A DNA stretch of 64,000 nucleotides from Rhodococcus sp. H36-A4 (GTDB taxonomy: Bacteria > Actinomycetota > Actinomycetes > Mycobacteriales > Mycobacteriaceae): contig NZ_JAPVLQ010000005.1 in the NCBI RefSeq assembly GCF_027158005.1, positions 248,001 to 312,000 of the forward strand. Reading direction: 5' to 3'. The notes below the pieces were generated by a model that ran no database searches, was not told the origin of the DNA, and saw nothing but the letters and a program-made list of their open reading frames with translations. Shown in pieces: positions 1 through 11,974 of the stretch; the stretch's first letter is position 1; each line of letters opens with the position of its first letter. A program made the translations under genes and the position numbers.

Positions 1-900
1 GACAAGCTCGCAGGCCGCCACGGTAACAAGGGCGTCATCGGCAAGATCCTCCCGCAGGAGGACATGCCGTTCCTCTCCGACGGCACCCCGATCGACATTA
101 TTCTCAACACCCACGGCGTTCCGCGTCGTATGAACATCGGTCAGATCTTGGAGACCCACCTCGGGTGGATCGGCAAGACCGGCTGGAACGTTCAAGTGGC
201 CACGGACGGCACCCGGCCCGATTGGGCCGAGCGTCTTCCGGAGGAGATGCTCTCGGCACCTGCGGACAGCAATATCGCTACCCCGGTGTTCGACGGCGCC
301 AAGGAGAATCAGCTGACCGGCCTGCTGGCCAGCACGATTCCCAACCGTGACGGCGAGCAGATGGTCGGATCCGACGGAAAGGCCACCTTGTTCGACGGCC
401 GTTCCGGCGAGCCGTTCCCATACCCGGTGTCCGTGGGCTACATGTACATCATCAAGCTGCACCACTTGGTCGACGACAAGATCCACGCTCGTTCGACCGG
501 GCCGTACTCGATGATCACGCAGCAGCCCCTCGGCGGTAAAGCGCAGTTCGGTGGACAGCGCTTCGGTGAGATGGAGTGCTGGGCCATGCAGGCTTACGGC
601 GCTGCGTACACGCTGCAGGAGCTTCTCACCATCAAGTCGGACGACGTTGTCGGCCGCGTGAAGGTGTACGAAGCAATCGTCAAGGGCGAGAACATTCCCG
701 AGCCCGGTATCCCCGAGTCCTTCAAGGTGCTCCTCAAGGAGCTCCAGTCACTGTGCCTCAACGTGGAGGTGCTGTCCTCGGACGGCGCTGCTATCACGAT
801 GGCCGACGGTGACGACGAGGACCTCGAGCGTGCCGCAGCCAACCTGGGAATCAACCTCTCCCGCAACGAAGCTGCAACGGTCGACGACCTCGCTCAGTAG
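1..900 (+). CDS. rpoB: DNA-directed RNA polymerase subunit beta, C-terminal part (5' end outside window)
   Basis: The reading frame is open from base 1 and encodes the last 299 residues of the beta subunit of RNA polymerase. It opens with [18 protein letters not shown], the highly conserved active-site segment of RpoB, and carries the [18 protein letters not shown] block close to the C-terminus, which contacts the beta-prime subunit. The rifampicin-binding region lies upstream and is not visible here. The gene ends at TAG 898-900 and is followed by rpoC on the same strand, the universal rpoBC arrangement. Identification is certain; only the start is missing. Confidence 0.99.
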   Translation, partial: DKLAGRHGNKGVIGKILPQEDMPFLSDGTPIDIILNTHGVPRRMNIGQILETHLGWIGKTGWNVQVATDGTRPDWAERLPEEMLSAPADSNIATPVFDGAKENQLTGLLASTIPNRDGEQMVGSDGKATLFDGRSGEPFPYPVSVGYMYIIKLHHLVDDKIHARSTGPYSMITQQPLGGKAQFGGQRFGEMECWAMQAYGAAYTLQELLTIKSDDVVGRVKVYEAIVKGENIPEPGIPESFKVLLKELQSLCLNVEVLSSDGAAITMADGDDEDLERAAANLGINLSRNEAATVDDLAQ

Positions 901-909
901 TTCTACGGT

Positions 910-950
910 CCTCGGGCCTGCGGTGATCGCAGGCCCGAGGGCGCTCTTTC
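910..950 (+). terminator. Strong hairpin between rpoB and rpoC (attenuator or processing site)
   Basis: A perfect 13-bp stem (910-922 pairs with 928-940) with a 5-nt loop is followed by GCGCTCTTTC, a weak U-rich tail. It lies in the 110-bp gap between rpoB and rpoC. It looks like an intrinsic terminator, but rpoC has no obvious promoter after it, so partial read-through or RNA processing that tunes the RpoB:RpoC ratio is more likely than full termination. Confidence 0.6.
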
Positions 951-1010
951 TCATATGACTGTTCTCAATGGCAGTTTGGTACAACACCCATAACGGGGAA
1001 AGGAAGTTAC

Positions 1011-4967
<3,957 letters not shown>

Positions 4968-4977
4968 CCAATAACGC

Positions 4978-5020
4978 AAAAGCCCCGCACTCCGACTTCG
5001 GTCGGGTGGCGGGGCTTTTT
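4978..5020 (+). terminator. Intrinsic terminator 1 of rpoBC
   Basis: AAAAGCCCCGC pairs with GCGGGGCTTTT around an inner CCGAC-TTCG-GTCGG stem that carries a UUCG tetraloop; a run of T follows. The sequence is A-rich before and T-rich after, so it can work in both directions and also serve the convergent GMC oxidoreductase gene. Confidence 0.92.
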
Positions 5021-5036
5021 CGTGCGGTAACGAATC

Positions 5037-5078
5037 AAGCCCCGCACTCCGACTTCGGTCGGGTGGCGGGGCTTTCTT
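5037..5078 (+). terminator. Intrinsic terminator 2 of rpoBC, near-exact copy of terminator 1
   Basis: The same roughly 40-nt stem-loop, including the UUCG tetraloop, is repeated 59 bp further on, with TTTCTT as the tail. The two copies are nearly identical along the whole stem, so this is a recent duplication or a gene-converted pair, not two unrelated terminators. Confidence 0.9.
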
Positions 5079-5109
5079 CGTGCGCGGGTATGGCCGGGCT
5101 CGAACCGAG

Positions 5110-6774
5110 CTACCGCCCGTCGGCAATCACTTTCGCGATGTTCCGTTCGGCCAGGGCGGTGATGGTGAGCGACGGGTTGGCTGCACCCGTACTTCCGGGG
5201 ATCAGGGCGCCGTCGACGACGTAGAGTCCGTCGTGCCCTTTGATGCGTCCGTACGAGTCGGTGGCGTCGCCCAGTACTGCACCACCGAGTGGGTGGGCGG
5301 TGAAGGTGTCGTCGACGTCGCGGGTGAACGGCTCCGCAGAGACCACAGTGCCGCCGGCCTGAGCCATCTTGTTCTGTACTGCGCGAAGTGCTTCGACGGT
5401 GTCACTGCTGCCCCCCTTCGGCCAGTTCAGGGTCATCGAGTCGGTGGCGGCGTTGTAATGGAAATCGGCCCGGAGTGGGTCGATCGTCATGCCGAGCGAG
5501 CCGATGAAGCCGAGATCGATGGGTACACCGGGGACATACCAGTTCTCGACGGTGAGGGGGAGTCCGGAGTCGTCGACGATTCGGGATGCGCACGGTGCGC
5601 CCTGCGGTACGCCGGCAGCAGGTCCGAGGGATCGCGTCATCGAGGCGTCGCCGTTGGTGCCCCAGCCACGACCGACGAACTCGTTCAGATTGCCCAAGGT
5701 GCCGGTGGCTTGCGCGCGCACGAGAAGCTCTGTGGTGCCGATGGATCCGGCTCCGAGGACGAGTTTGTCGCACGTGAGCGTCCGAGTTTCGAGAACGTTG
5801 CCTTCGGGGTCGAGGCGTCGCACCTCGACGCGGTAGCGGCCACCGGATTCACTGCCGATCGAGGCGACCTCGTGGCTGTGGCACACGGTTGCTCGTCCGG
5901 TGTTCTCGGCCTGGGGGATGTAGTTCTGGGTCAGGTCGTGCTTGGCGCCGTTCGAGTTTCCGAAGGTGCTTGCTCCGACGGTTGCGGACGGACGGGACCG
6001 TCCGGTCATTTCGTCGCGCAGGACGTTCCAGTTCCAGTTGCCGTCGACTCGTTCGGGTTGGTAGCCGGCGCGTCGGGCGTGGTCGTCCCAGGTTCGAGAG
6101 TGCGCGAAATTTGGGCTGTTGTAGATGTCGTCGGGCATCTGCGACGGCATCAGCATCGATCGGGCCTTGGGGTACCAGGTTCCGGCCATGTCGTCGTAGC
6201 TGAGCCGTCCGCCGAAGGAGAGGTCGAAGAATCGGCGTTCCGGGGCGATCGTGACGCCGGTGTAGACGATGGATCCTCCGCCGACAGCGGCACCGCGCCA
6301 GACGGAAAGGTTCTCGAAGCGCGTGGTGTCGAGGACGCCGCCGAACAGGTCCACGGGCCCGACCGGTAGGCCGGTGATGTTGGTGAACGAATCTTGTTGC
6401 CACAGGCCACGGCCGTCGGCGGTCATGTCGGCGGTGAAGATCTCGCGCCATGGGTCTCGCGGCCAGCGCAGACCGCGTTCGAGGACGGTGACCTGACTAC
6501 CGGCCTGCGCGAGGCGCAACGCGGCCGCGCTGGCACCGAAGCCGGAACCGATGACGATGACCGACGAGTGCTCCGGCGGTCGTGGCGGGTCGACGAAGAT
6601 TTCTGGGACGAGTGACCGGATGGAGCCGACGCCGATAGGGATCGCGTGTGCTCGTGGTCCGGAAAGAAGTGGAGGTGCGGTAAGTCCAACGAGCCCTGCT
6701 GCTGCCAGTTGAAGGAGTTGCCTGCGTTTCACGTGTGTTCTGTCCCCTGACGTCGATCGCGGCTCGTCGGCCAT
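5110..6774 (-). CDS. Secreted GMC-family FAD oxidoreductase, cholesterol-oxidase type
   Basis: This 554-residue flavoenzyme closely resembles the class I (non-covalent FAD) cholesterol oxidases of Streptomyces ChoA and Brevibacterium, which oxidise and isomerise cholesterol to cholest-4-en-3-one. It shows a twin-arginine-like signal (KRRQLLQLAAAGLVGL), the FAD-binding VIGSGFGASAAALRLA, and the C-terminal block HPLGGAVLGDATDSYGR with H494 and N533 at the positions of the catalytic His and Asn of ChoA. Two starts are possible: ATG at 6774 (GAGG 4 nt upstream) or GTG at 6732 (AGGGGA 10 nt upstream). The second gives a 540-residue protein starting directly with the Tat signal. The substrate is inferred from similarity; other sterols are possible. 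Confidence 0.85.
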   Translation of the reverse strand: MADEPRSTSGDRTHVKRRQLLQLAAAGLVGLTAPPLLSGPRAHAIPIGVGSIRSLVPEIFVDPPRPPEHSSVIVIGSGFGASAAALRLAQAGSQVTVLERGLRWPRDPWREIFTADMTADGRGLWQQDSFTNITGLPVGPVDLFGGVLDTTRFENLSVWRGAAVGGGSIVYTGVTIAPERRFFDLSFGGRLSYDDMAGTWYPKARSMLMPSQMPDDIYNSPNFAHSRTWDDHARRAGYQPERVDGNWNWNVLRDEMTGRSRPSATVGASTFGNSNGAKHDLTQNYIPQAENTGRATVCHSHEVASIGSESGGRYRVEVRRLDPEGNVLETRTLTCDKLVLGAGSIGTTELLVRAQATGTLGNLNEFVGRGWGTNGDASMTRSLGPAAGVPQGAPCASRIVDDSGLPLTVENWYVPGVPIDLGFIGSLGMTIDPLRADFHYNAATDSMTLNWPKGGSSDTVEALRAVQNKMAQAGGTVVSAEPFTRDVDDTFTAHPLGGAVLGDATDSYGRIKGHDGLYVVDGALIPGSTGAANPSLTITALAERNIAKVIADGR

Positions 6775-6900
6775 TGTTCCTCATTGCGCAGCAGAAAAGC
6801 GACTGGTCTTTCGGATTACGTGAGATTTCCCAGGAGCGGAGCTTGCGAAGTGAGCAGCTTTGCCAGCTGTTCCACAGGTGTAACTGGGACACTGGCGCGA

Positions 6901-7845
6901 ATGATCATCGTTCTGGGGGCCGTATTCGTTGCGGTCGCGTTGCTGGGCATTGCCGCGCATTTTGTTGATTCGACGGGTCAGTTCATGCTCGTTGCGGCCG
7001 CGCTTGCGCGACTTCTCATGGTGGCAGCCGTTCCGGGTGCTGTTCTTCTCGGTGTGGGTGCCGGGTGGTGGGGCGTCGTAGCAGGGTCTTTGGTTGTCGC
7101 AGTTGCGGTCTGGACTCAGTTCCCTCTGGTTCGGGCGCGGCTTCGTAAGAGCAGCGTTCAGGGCACGCCGTTCGGTGTGATGAGTGCCAACATCCTGCTC
7201 GGTGAGGCTGATCCGGGTGCTGTTGTGGCTGCAGTGGATGCTCACGCGCCCGATGTGCTGACCGTGGTCGAGTTGACTCGTTCGGCGCACGAGGGGCTCG
7301 TTGCGGCGGGGATTCTCGAACGCCTTCCGTACACGTTCGTCAGCGCGGCGTCGGGTGGAAACGGAACCGGCATCTATTCGCGGTATCCAATCGGTGACGA
7401 GACTCGGCACGATGGCTACATCACCGAATTGCTGTCGGCGCGTGTGCAGGTGCCTGATGGTCCGTGGCCGCTGGTGTTTGCGGTGCACCCGGTGCCGCCG
7501 TGGCCACGGCACCCATCGGCGTGGGTGCGCGAACTTGCCGCGCTCAGGCAGTTGATGGACAAGATCCCGCTCGACGAGGGCCCGGTGGTGGTGTCGGGGG
7601 ATTTCAATGCGACGTTCGACCACAAGCGGTACCGAGACTTGCTGAGCGATCGTTACCGTGACGCCGCGATGGAGGTCGGCGCTGGTCACTTGGCTACGTA
7701 TTCTGCCGACGCGTGGTACCCGCCGTTGATAGCGATCGACCATATTCTCGTCAGCGACGCCGCCGTGATCGATGTGGGAGTCGTCGAGCTTCCTGGCTCC
7801 GATCACCGCGGCATCCGCGCGGAATTACTGCTACGCGCGCCCTGA
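6901..7845 (+). CDS. Membrane-anchored endonuclease/exonuclease/phosphatase (EEP) family protein
   Basis: The protein has 314 residues when started at the ATG 6901; the frame is open further upstream to 6784, but that extension has no family character. Three hydrophobic segments fill the first ~80 residues (MIIVLGAVFVAVALLGIAA and two more). They are followed by an EEP metal-dependent phosphoesterase domain with the metal-binding Glu in LTVVELT, the SGDFNAT motif, IDHILVS and the terminal SDHRGI catalytic His. Such proteins are common in actinobacteria and lie with the catalytic domain outside the membrane; the substrate (nucleic acid, phospholipid or other phosphodiester) cannot be told. The stop is 5 bp from the convergent glyoxalase gene. 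Confidence 0.8.
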   Translation: MIIVLGAVFVAVALLGIAAHFVDSTGQFMLVAAALARLLMVAAVPGAVLLGVGAGWWGVVAGSLVVAVAVWTQFPLVRARLRKSSVQGTPFGVMSANILLGEADPGAVVAAVDAHAPDVLTVVELTRSAHEGLVAAGILERLPYTFVSAASGGNGTGIYSRYPIGDETRHDGYITELLSARVQVPDGPWPLVFAVHPVPPWPRHPSAWVRELAALRQLMDKIPLDEGPVVVSGDFNATFDHKRYRDLLSDRYRDAAMEVGAGHLATYSADAWYPPLIAIDHILVSDAAVIDVGVVELPGSDHRGIRAELLLRAP

Positions 7846-7850
7846 GGCGG

Positions 7851-8228
7851 TCAGTCTTTGGGGGCGTAGTCCGGGAGTTCTTGGACGGCCCATTTGTTTC
7901 CGTCGGGATCGGCGAAGAACACGAATTTGCCCCATCCCAAGTCGACGACGGGGTCGACGTCGAGGCCTGCTGCGATGAGGTGCTTGCGCGCCTGTTCGGC
8001 GCTGGCGACGACGACCTGCATGCCCTCGACGCTTCCCGGTGCCGCGGTGGTGATGCCTTCGCCGATGGCGATGGAGCAGGCGGATCCGGGCGGGGTCAGT
8101 TGGACGTAGCGGATCCCGTCCATGGGCCGCTCGTCGTGGTCTGCGTTGAACCCGATTTTGACGTAGAAGTCCTTGGCTCGGTCTACGTCGCTCACCGGGA
8201 TCATGACGAGTTCGAGTTTGATGTCCAT
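7851..8228 (-). CDS. Glyoxalase/bleomycin-resistance-fold (VOC) protein
   Basis: A 125-residue vicinal-oxygen-chelate fold protein with two beta-alpha-beta-beta-beta modules: MDIKLELVMIPVSDVDRAKD at the N-terminus and WGKFVFFADPDGNKWAVQE near the C-terminus. The frame is open upstream to 8552, but the ATG at 8228 has GGGAG 10 nt upstream and matches the typical start of the family. It could be a glyoxalase, dioxygenase or antibiotic-binding protein; the sequence does not decide. It is divergent from the luciferase-like gene, with a 110-bp shared promoter region. Confidence 0.8.
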   Translation of the reverse strand: MDIKLELVMIPVSDVDRAKDFYVKIGFNADHDERPMDGIRYVQLTPPGSACSIAIGEGITTAAPGSVEGMQVVVASAEQARKHLIAAGLDVDPVVDLGWGKFVFFADPDGNKWAVQELPDYAPKD

Positions 8229-8338
8229 GTTTCGTTCGCTCCCTTTCGTTGTGGTGACAGCAAGCCTGCCAAGTATTGCGGACAGTTTCGGTCCGCGATC
8301 AGAATTTTCGTTACGTGACCACTGCTGGCCGGAGAAAT

Positions 8339-9346
8339 ATGCACGACCGATCGACTGTTGACGCTGGTGTGCTTCTGTCCATACTCGATCGCTCCCGCAC
8401 GAGGACAGGTTTCGACGACGCTTCCGCTTTGGCCGGTTCGATCGAGCGGGCTGTCCACGCCGAACAGCTTGGTTACCATCGGTTCTGGGTGGCAGAGCAT
8501 CACGGGGTTCCCGGTATTGCCAGTGGCGCCCCGCCGGTGTTGCTTGCGGCAATCGGTGCCCACACCTCGCGGATCCGGCTCGGTTCCGGTGGTGTCATGT
8601 TGCCGAACCATCAGCCGTTCGTCGTCGCCGAGCAGTTCGCGATGCTCGCCGCTCTCTATCCGGGGCGTGTGGACGTGGGTCTCGGACGCTCGCTCGGCTT
8701 CACCGAACCTGTCCGCCGCGCGCTCCGAACCGGTCGTGATGAAGCGGAGACGTTCGCCGACGATCTCGCCGAACTCTCGGGATTTCTCGACGGGACGGGC
8801 CCGGTGACGGTAAGGCCTGCGGTGCCTGCCCCACCGATGTACGTCCTGGCAACAGGGAAGGGGTTGGCGATAGCAGCGAAAGCGGGATTGCCCGTGGTGG
8901 TCGGCGGCCCGATTCTCTGGGGCGACGGTGCCGAGATCGCAGCCTATCGACGTCAGTTCCGTCCCACCGAGCTCACGCCGAATCCCCGTGTCATCGTCTC
9001 GCTCGACGTCATGATCGCGGACTCGGCAGCCCTTGCTCGCGAGTTGATGCTGCCCGAGGCCTGGGCTATGGCTCGATCGCGGACCACCGGAGAGTTTCCA
9101 CCGCTCGTCCCGACCCGAGAAATCGATTTCGACGCAGCGCCCACCCGAACGAGGGAGCGGATGGAACGGTCGATCGACTCGTCGGTGCACGGCACGGCTC
9201 ACGAGGTTGGCCTTCGGCTCGAGGAGTTGGTCGAGCGCACCGACGCCGACGAGATTCTGGCGTCGACGTCGACGTACGACCGAACCGCGCTGGCAGCGGC
9301 CGACGCCGAATTGCGGCAGCTGTTTGTTCCTTCGCTGTCGCGCTGA
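8339..9346 (+). CDS. LLM-class flavin-dependent monooxygenase (luciferase-like)
   Basis: The 335-residue protein has the bacterial-luciferase TIM-barrel signature FWVAEHHGVPGIASGAP, followed by RIRLGSGGVMLPNHQP and LYPGRVDVGLGRS, as in the YhbW-like flavin-dependent oxidoreductases. The ATG 8339 is preceded by GGAG at 4 nt; an upstream TTG at 8276 is unlikely. Such enzymes use FMNH2 or F420H2; the substrate is unknown. It stands alone between a divergent VOC gene and a small membrane gene. Confidence 0.82.
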   Translation: MHDRSTVDAGVLLSILDRSRTRTGFDDASALAGSIERAVHAEQLGYHRFWVAEHHGVPGIASGAPPVLLAAIGAHTSRIRLGSGGVMLPNHQPFVVAEQFAMLAALYPGRVDVGLGRSLGFTEPVRRALRTGRDEAETFADDLAELSGFLDGTGPVTVRPAVPAPPMYVLATGKGLAIAAKAGLPVVVGGPILWGDGAEIAAYRRQFRPTELTPNPRVIVSLDVMIADSAALARELMLPEAWAMARSRTTGEFPPLVPTREIDFDAAPTRTRERMERSIDSSVHGTAHEVGLRLEELVERTDADEILASTSTYDRTALAAADAELRQLFVPSLSR

Positions 9347-9416
9347 GCCATCGCCGCGTGCGGTCGTTGCGCAGTACAGTGATGAAAGAGACGAATCAGT
9401 TACCGGAGAGGTCGTC

Positions 9417-9620
9417 ATGGCAGGCAAGAAGCTGGACAGAGTTCATGCACAATCCGCGCTCGAAACAGTGCGTGAGAACCCGCTGATCGCGGTGATCGCA
9501 GCGGCGCCTGCCCTGGTCGTTTTCGGTCTCGTATGGTGGCTCGCCGGATTCGGAACCGCTGTGGTTCTACTTCTGGCGATCGGCGTCGTGGGCCTGGTCG
9601 TCGCCAAGTTGCGCAGTTAG
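9417..9620 (+). CDS. Small membrane protein with two hydrophobic segments
   Basis: A 67-residue protein with a basic N-terminal stretch (MAGKKLDRVHAQSALETVRE) and two adjacent transmembrane segments (LIAVIAAAPALVVFGLVWWL and TAVVLLLAIGVVGLVVAKL). GGAGAGG stands 6 nt ahead of the ATG. The stop overlaps the stop of the convergent sixA-like gene by 4 bp. No family was recognised and no function can be assigned. Confidence 0.7.
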   Translation: MAGKKLDRVHAQSALETVRENPLIAVIAAAPALVVFGLVWWLAGFGTAVVLLLAIGVVGLVVAKLRS

Positions 9621-10126
9621 TCCGACGTTTCCCGGGGGACATGGAACTGCGTGAGCGAGCCGATACCCGGCCCCAGTTCTGCCCATGATGCGGTGGTGGT
9701 CAGTACGGCGATGGCTGACGTCGGGAACTTCATGGTGATGGCATCGATTGCCGAAGACTCGTTTTCCGACGCCAGTTCCAGTGCAGTCCAGGGAATTCCG
9801 GGGGCGTGTCCAACGATGAGCAGCGTCGAAGTGGCGGGTTCGGTCAGCGTGGCCTCCTCGAAAATTTCTTCGGGAGAGCCGCCGTAGATCCGTTGTTCGA
9901 ATCGCACCGGCGCTTCGATACCGGTCGCGATCAAGGTTTCGCGGGTGCGAGTGGCAGTGGAGCATATGACGGCGTCGATGTTGCCGACGTTCTCGGCGAT
10001 CCAACGGCCTGCGAGTGCTGCCTCGCGCTGGCCGCGTTCCGCGAGGGGGCGATCGTGATCCGGCGTCCCTTCTGGGTAGCCGGATTTACCGTGTCGCATG
10101 AGTACGAGGGTGCGCAGTTCGGCCAT
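9617..10126 (-). CDS. SixA-type histidine phosphatase
   Basis: A 169-residue member of the RHG phosphatase branch of the phosphoglycerate-mutase superfamily. The catalytic LMRHGKSG motif is near the N-terminus, STATRTRET supplies the second phosphate-binding Arg, and LIVGHAPGI holds the second catalytic His. SixA proteins dephosphorylate phosphohistidine on signalling proteins; actinobacterial members are mostly untested. The ATG 10126 is preceded by GGTGGAA; the frame extends upstream to 10162 without support. It is divergent from bioY. Confidence 0.82.
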   Translation of the reverse strand: MAELRTLVLMRHGKSGYPEGTPDHDRPLAERGQREAALAGRWIAENVGNIDAVICSTATRTRETLIATGIEAPVRFEQRIYGGSPEEIFEEATLTEPATSTLLIVGHAPGIPWTALELASENESSAIDAITMKFPTSAIAVLTTTASWAELGPGIGSLTQFHVPRETSD

Positions 10127-10214
10127 CGTTCCACCGTATCGGGCCGGGGCCACCACTTCCATATGCTTGGGCGGTGGAGGTCGCGATGCAGACCGTAGGG
10201 TGCGTACCTGCTAT

Positions 10215-10231
10215 CTTGAACGCCGTTCAAG
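10215..10231 (+). promoter_or_regulatory. BioQ-type operator upstream of bioY
   Basis: CTTGAACGCCGTTCAAG is a perfect 8+1+8 palindrome ending 22 bp before the bioY start. It contains TGAAC-N3-GTTCA, the known binding motif of BioQ, the TetR-type biotin repressor of Corynebacterium and Mycobacterium. A candidate promoter (CAGACC, 17 nt, TATCTT ending at 10217) overlaps it, so binding would block transcription. bioQ itself is not in this window. Confidence 0.85.
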
Positions 10232-10253
10232 TTTGCGCTCACAAGGAGTCGTC

Positions 10254-10871
10254 ATGGCAGGTCTCGAAGGTGCACAGAGCTCGGCAGCGTCCAGTTCCGA
10301 AGCAGTGTCCGGTTCCAAGGTGAGGATTTCGGCCCGGGACATGGCGCAGATCGCCGTCTTCGCCGCGCTGCTGGCCGCCCTGGGACTCCCCGGCGCAATC
10401 ACGGTGGGTTTCAGTGGCGTTCCCATCACGCTCCAAACACTCGGCGTCATCCTCGCCGGTGCAATCCTCGGTGCCCGCAAGGGAACGGCCGCCGTCGTGG
10501 TGTTCATCGCGCTGACCCTCATCGGTCTGCCACTGTTGTCCGGTGGTCGCACCGGCCTGACAGCACTTGCGGGCCCCAGCGCCGGATATCTCATCGGATG
10601 GATCCCGGCGGCATTCGTCATCGGCCTGCTGACGGCCCGCATCCTCCCGAAATATCCGATAGCGCTCGGTCTGGCGATCAATGCCCTCGGCGCGATCGTG
10701 ATCATCTACATTTTCGGCACGATCGGCCTGTTGCTGCGCACCGACATCGGCGTGTGGGGCGCGATCTCCACCAACTTCGCATTCATCCCTGGTGACCTGG
10801 TGAAGGTCGTCATCGGCGCCGTCGTCGCCAAAAGTGTCCACCGAGCGTATCCCGGTCTGATTCGTTCGTGA
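10254..10871 (+). CDS. bioY: Biotin transporter S component BioY
   Basis: A 205-residue BioY protein, the biotin-binding membrane component of the ECF-type transporter. After a hydrophilic N-terminus it has about six transmembrane segments, with the BioY hallmark FSGVPITLQTLGVILAGAIL and GPSAGYLIGWIPAAF. The ATG 10254 has a near-perfect AAGGAG 5 nt upstream; the open frame further upstream is not coding. It is the first gene of a six-gene operon and lies directly behind a BioQ operator, so it is probably derepressed when biotin is short. Confidence 0.95.
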   Translation: MAGLEGAQSSAASSSEAVSGSKVRISARDMAQIAVFAALLAALGLPGAITVGFSGVPITLQTLGVILAGAILGARKGTAAVVVFIALTLIGLPLLSGGRTGLTALAGPSAGYLIGWIPAAFVIGLLTARILPKYPIALGLAINALGAIVIIYIFGTIGLLLRTDIGVWGAISTNFAFIPGDLVKVVIGAVVAKSVHRAYPGLIRS

Positions 10872-11974
10872 GTCTGTTCCTGGGCGGGCGCGGGTCACGG
10901 CTCGCGATCGACTGGAACGGGCGAGCCCTCACTTACGAACAGCTCGACGCCGCCGTTGACCGATGGCCCGAGTCCCGTATGCACGACGCCTCGGAGTTGG
11001 ATCTTCCCGATGCGCTGATCTGTGTGTTCGCCGCTGCGCGCCAGGGGGCAGCGGTGCGAGTGGAGAACCCGGACGCCAGACCGGTCCGCGGGAACGTGGA
11101 TCCCGACGCGTTCCTGCTCGTCGCGACGTCGGGGTCGACCGGCCGGCCGCGCGGACTGGCTCGCACTGTCGCGTCGTGGACCGACAGCTTCGCCGAGTTC
11201 ACCTCGATCACCGGCATCACCGCTGCTGATCGAGTGTTGGTCACCGGACCTTTGCACGCCACGATGCACCTGTTCGCGGCCGTCCATGCTCTGTGGATCG
11301 GTGCCTGTGTCACGGACGACCGCACGAGTGCGACGGTGGCTCATGCGGTCCCGGCGATCCTTCGCGATCTTCTCGGCAGTGCGCCGGCGCTCCGCCTCGC
11401 CGTCGTGGCCGGTACGGCTCTGGATGCGGGAGCGCAGGAACGCGCGCACGGGATCGACCTCGTCGAGTACTACGGGGCGGCGGAGCTGTCCTTGGTCGCT
11501 GCGCGTCGGGTGCCGGAACCGTTGACTTTGCTGGCGGGCCTCGAAGCGGAGCTTCGCGACGGGCTTCTGTTCGTGCGGTCGCCGTATCGGGTCCTCGGAG
11601 TTCCGGAGTGGTTCGGTGTCGGAGACCTGGCCGAGCTCGGGCCTAATCGGCAGCTCGTCGTGCGCGGGCGCGGTGATGCCGCTGTCAACGTGGGCGGAAC
11701 TACGGTGATCGCGGAGGACGTCGAGCTGGTGCTGGATTCGATCGATGGTGTCCGGGCTTCGGCTGTCGTCGGAACGCCGCATTCGGTGCTCGGTGCGACG
11801 GTGACTGCCGTCGTGGAGCTTCACGACGGGGCGGACGTGGATTCCGTCAAGGCCGAGGCTCGTGGACGCTTGTTCCGTGAGGCCGTGCCCAGGCGCTGGA
11901 TAGTCGTCCCGGCTCTACCGCGCACCGGTAGCGGCAAGATCGCCCGTGCGCGGGTGACAGACTCGATCTCATGA
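10868..11974 (+). CDS. Short AMP-forming acyl-CoA ligase (ANL family) in the biotin operon
   Basis: A 368-residue adenylate-forming enzyme, much shorter than the usual 500-550 because the N-terminal subdomain is reduced. The core motifs are intact: LVATSGSTGRPRG (phosphate loop), EYYGAAELS (A5), VGDLAE (A7), GRGDAAVNVGG (hinge) and LPRTGSGKIAR with the catalytic Lys. The GTG start overlaps the bioY stop by 4 bp (GTGA), and the stop overlaps the thiolase start by 4 bp. The context suggests activation of a biotin-related carboxylic acid (pimelate, a pimeloyl precursor or biotin itself); this is inference. A generic fatty-acid or aromatic-acid ligase cannot be excluded. Confidence 0.82.
   Translation: MSLFLGGRGSRLAIDWNGRALTYEQLDAAVDRWPESRMHDASELDLPDALICVFAAARQGAAVRVENPDARPVRGNVDPDAFLLVATSGSTGRPRGLARTVASWTDSFAEFTSITGITAADRVLVTGPLHATMHLFAAVHALWIGACVTDDRTSATVAHAVPAILRDLLGSAPALRLAVVAGTALDAGAQERAHGIDLVEYYGAAELSLVAARRVPEPLTLLAGLEAELRDGLLFVRSPYRVLGVPEWFGVGDLAELGPNRQLVVRGRGDAAVNVGGTTVIAEDVELVLDSIDGVRASAVVGTPHSVLGATVTAVVELHDGADVDSVKAEARGRLFREAVPRRWIVVPALPRTGSGKIARARVTDSIS

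Noticed and set aside
5080..6369. A 429-codon plus-strand frame opposite the GMC oxidoreductase
   Set aside because: Gly/Val-rich shadow without motifs. The opposite strand encodes a clear secreted flavoprotein with intact active-site residues.
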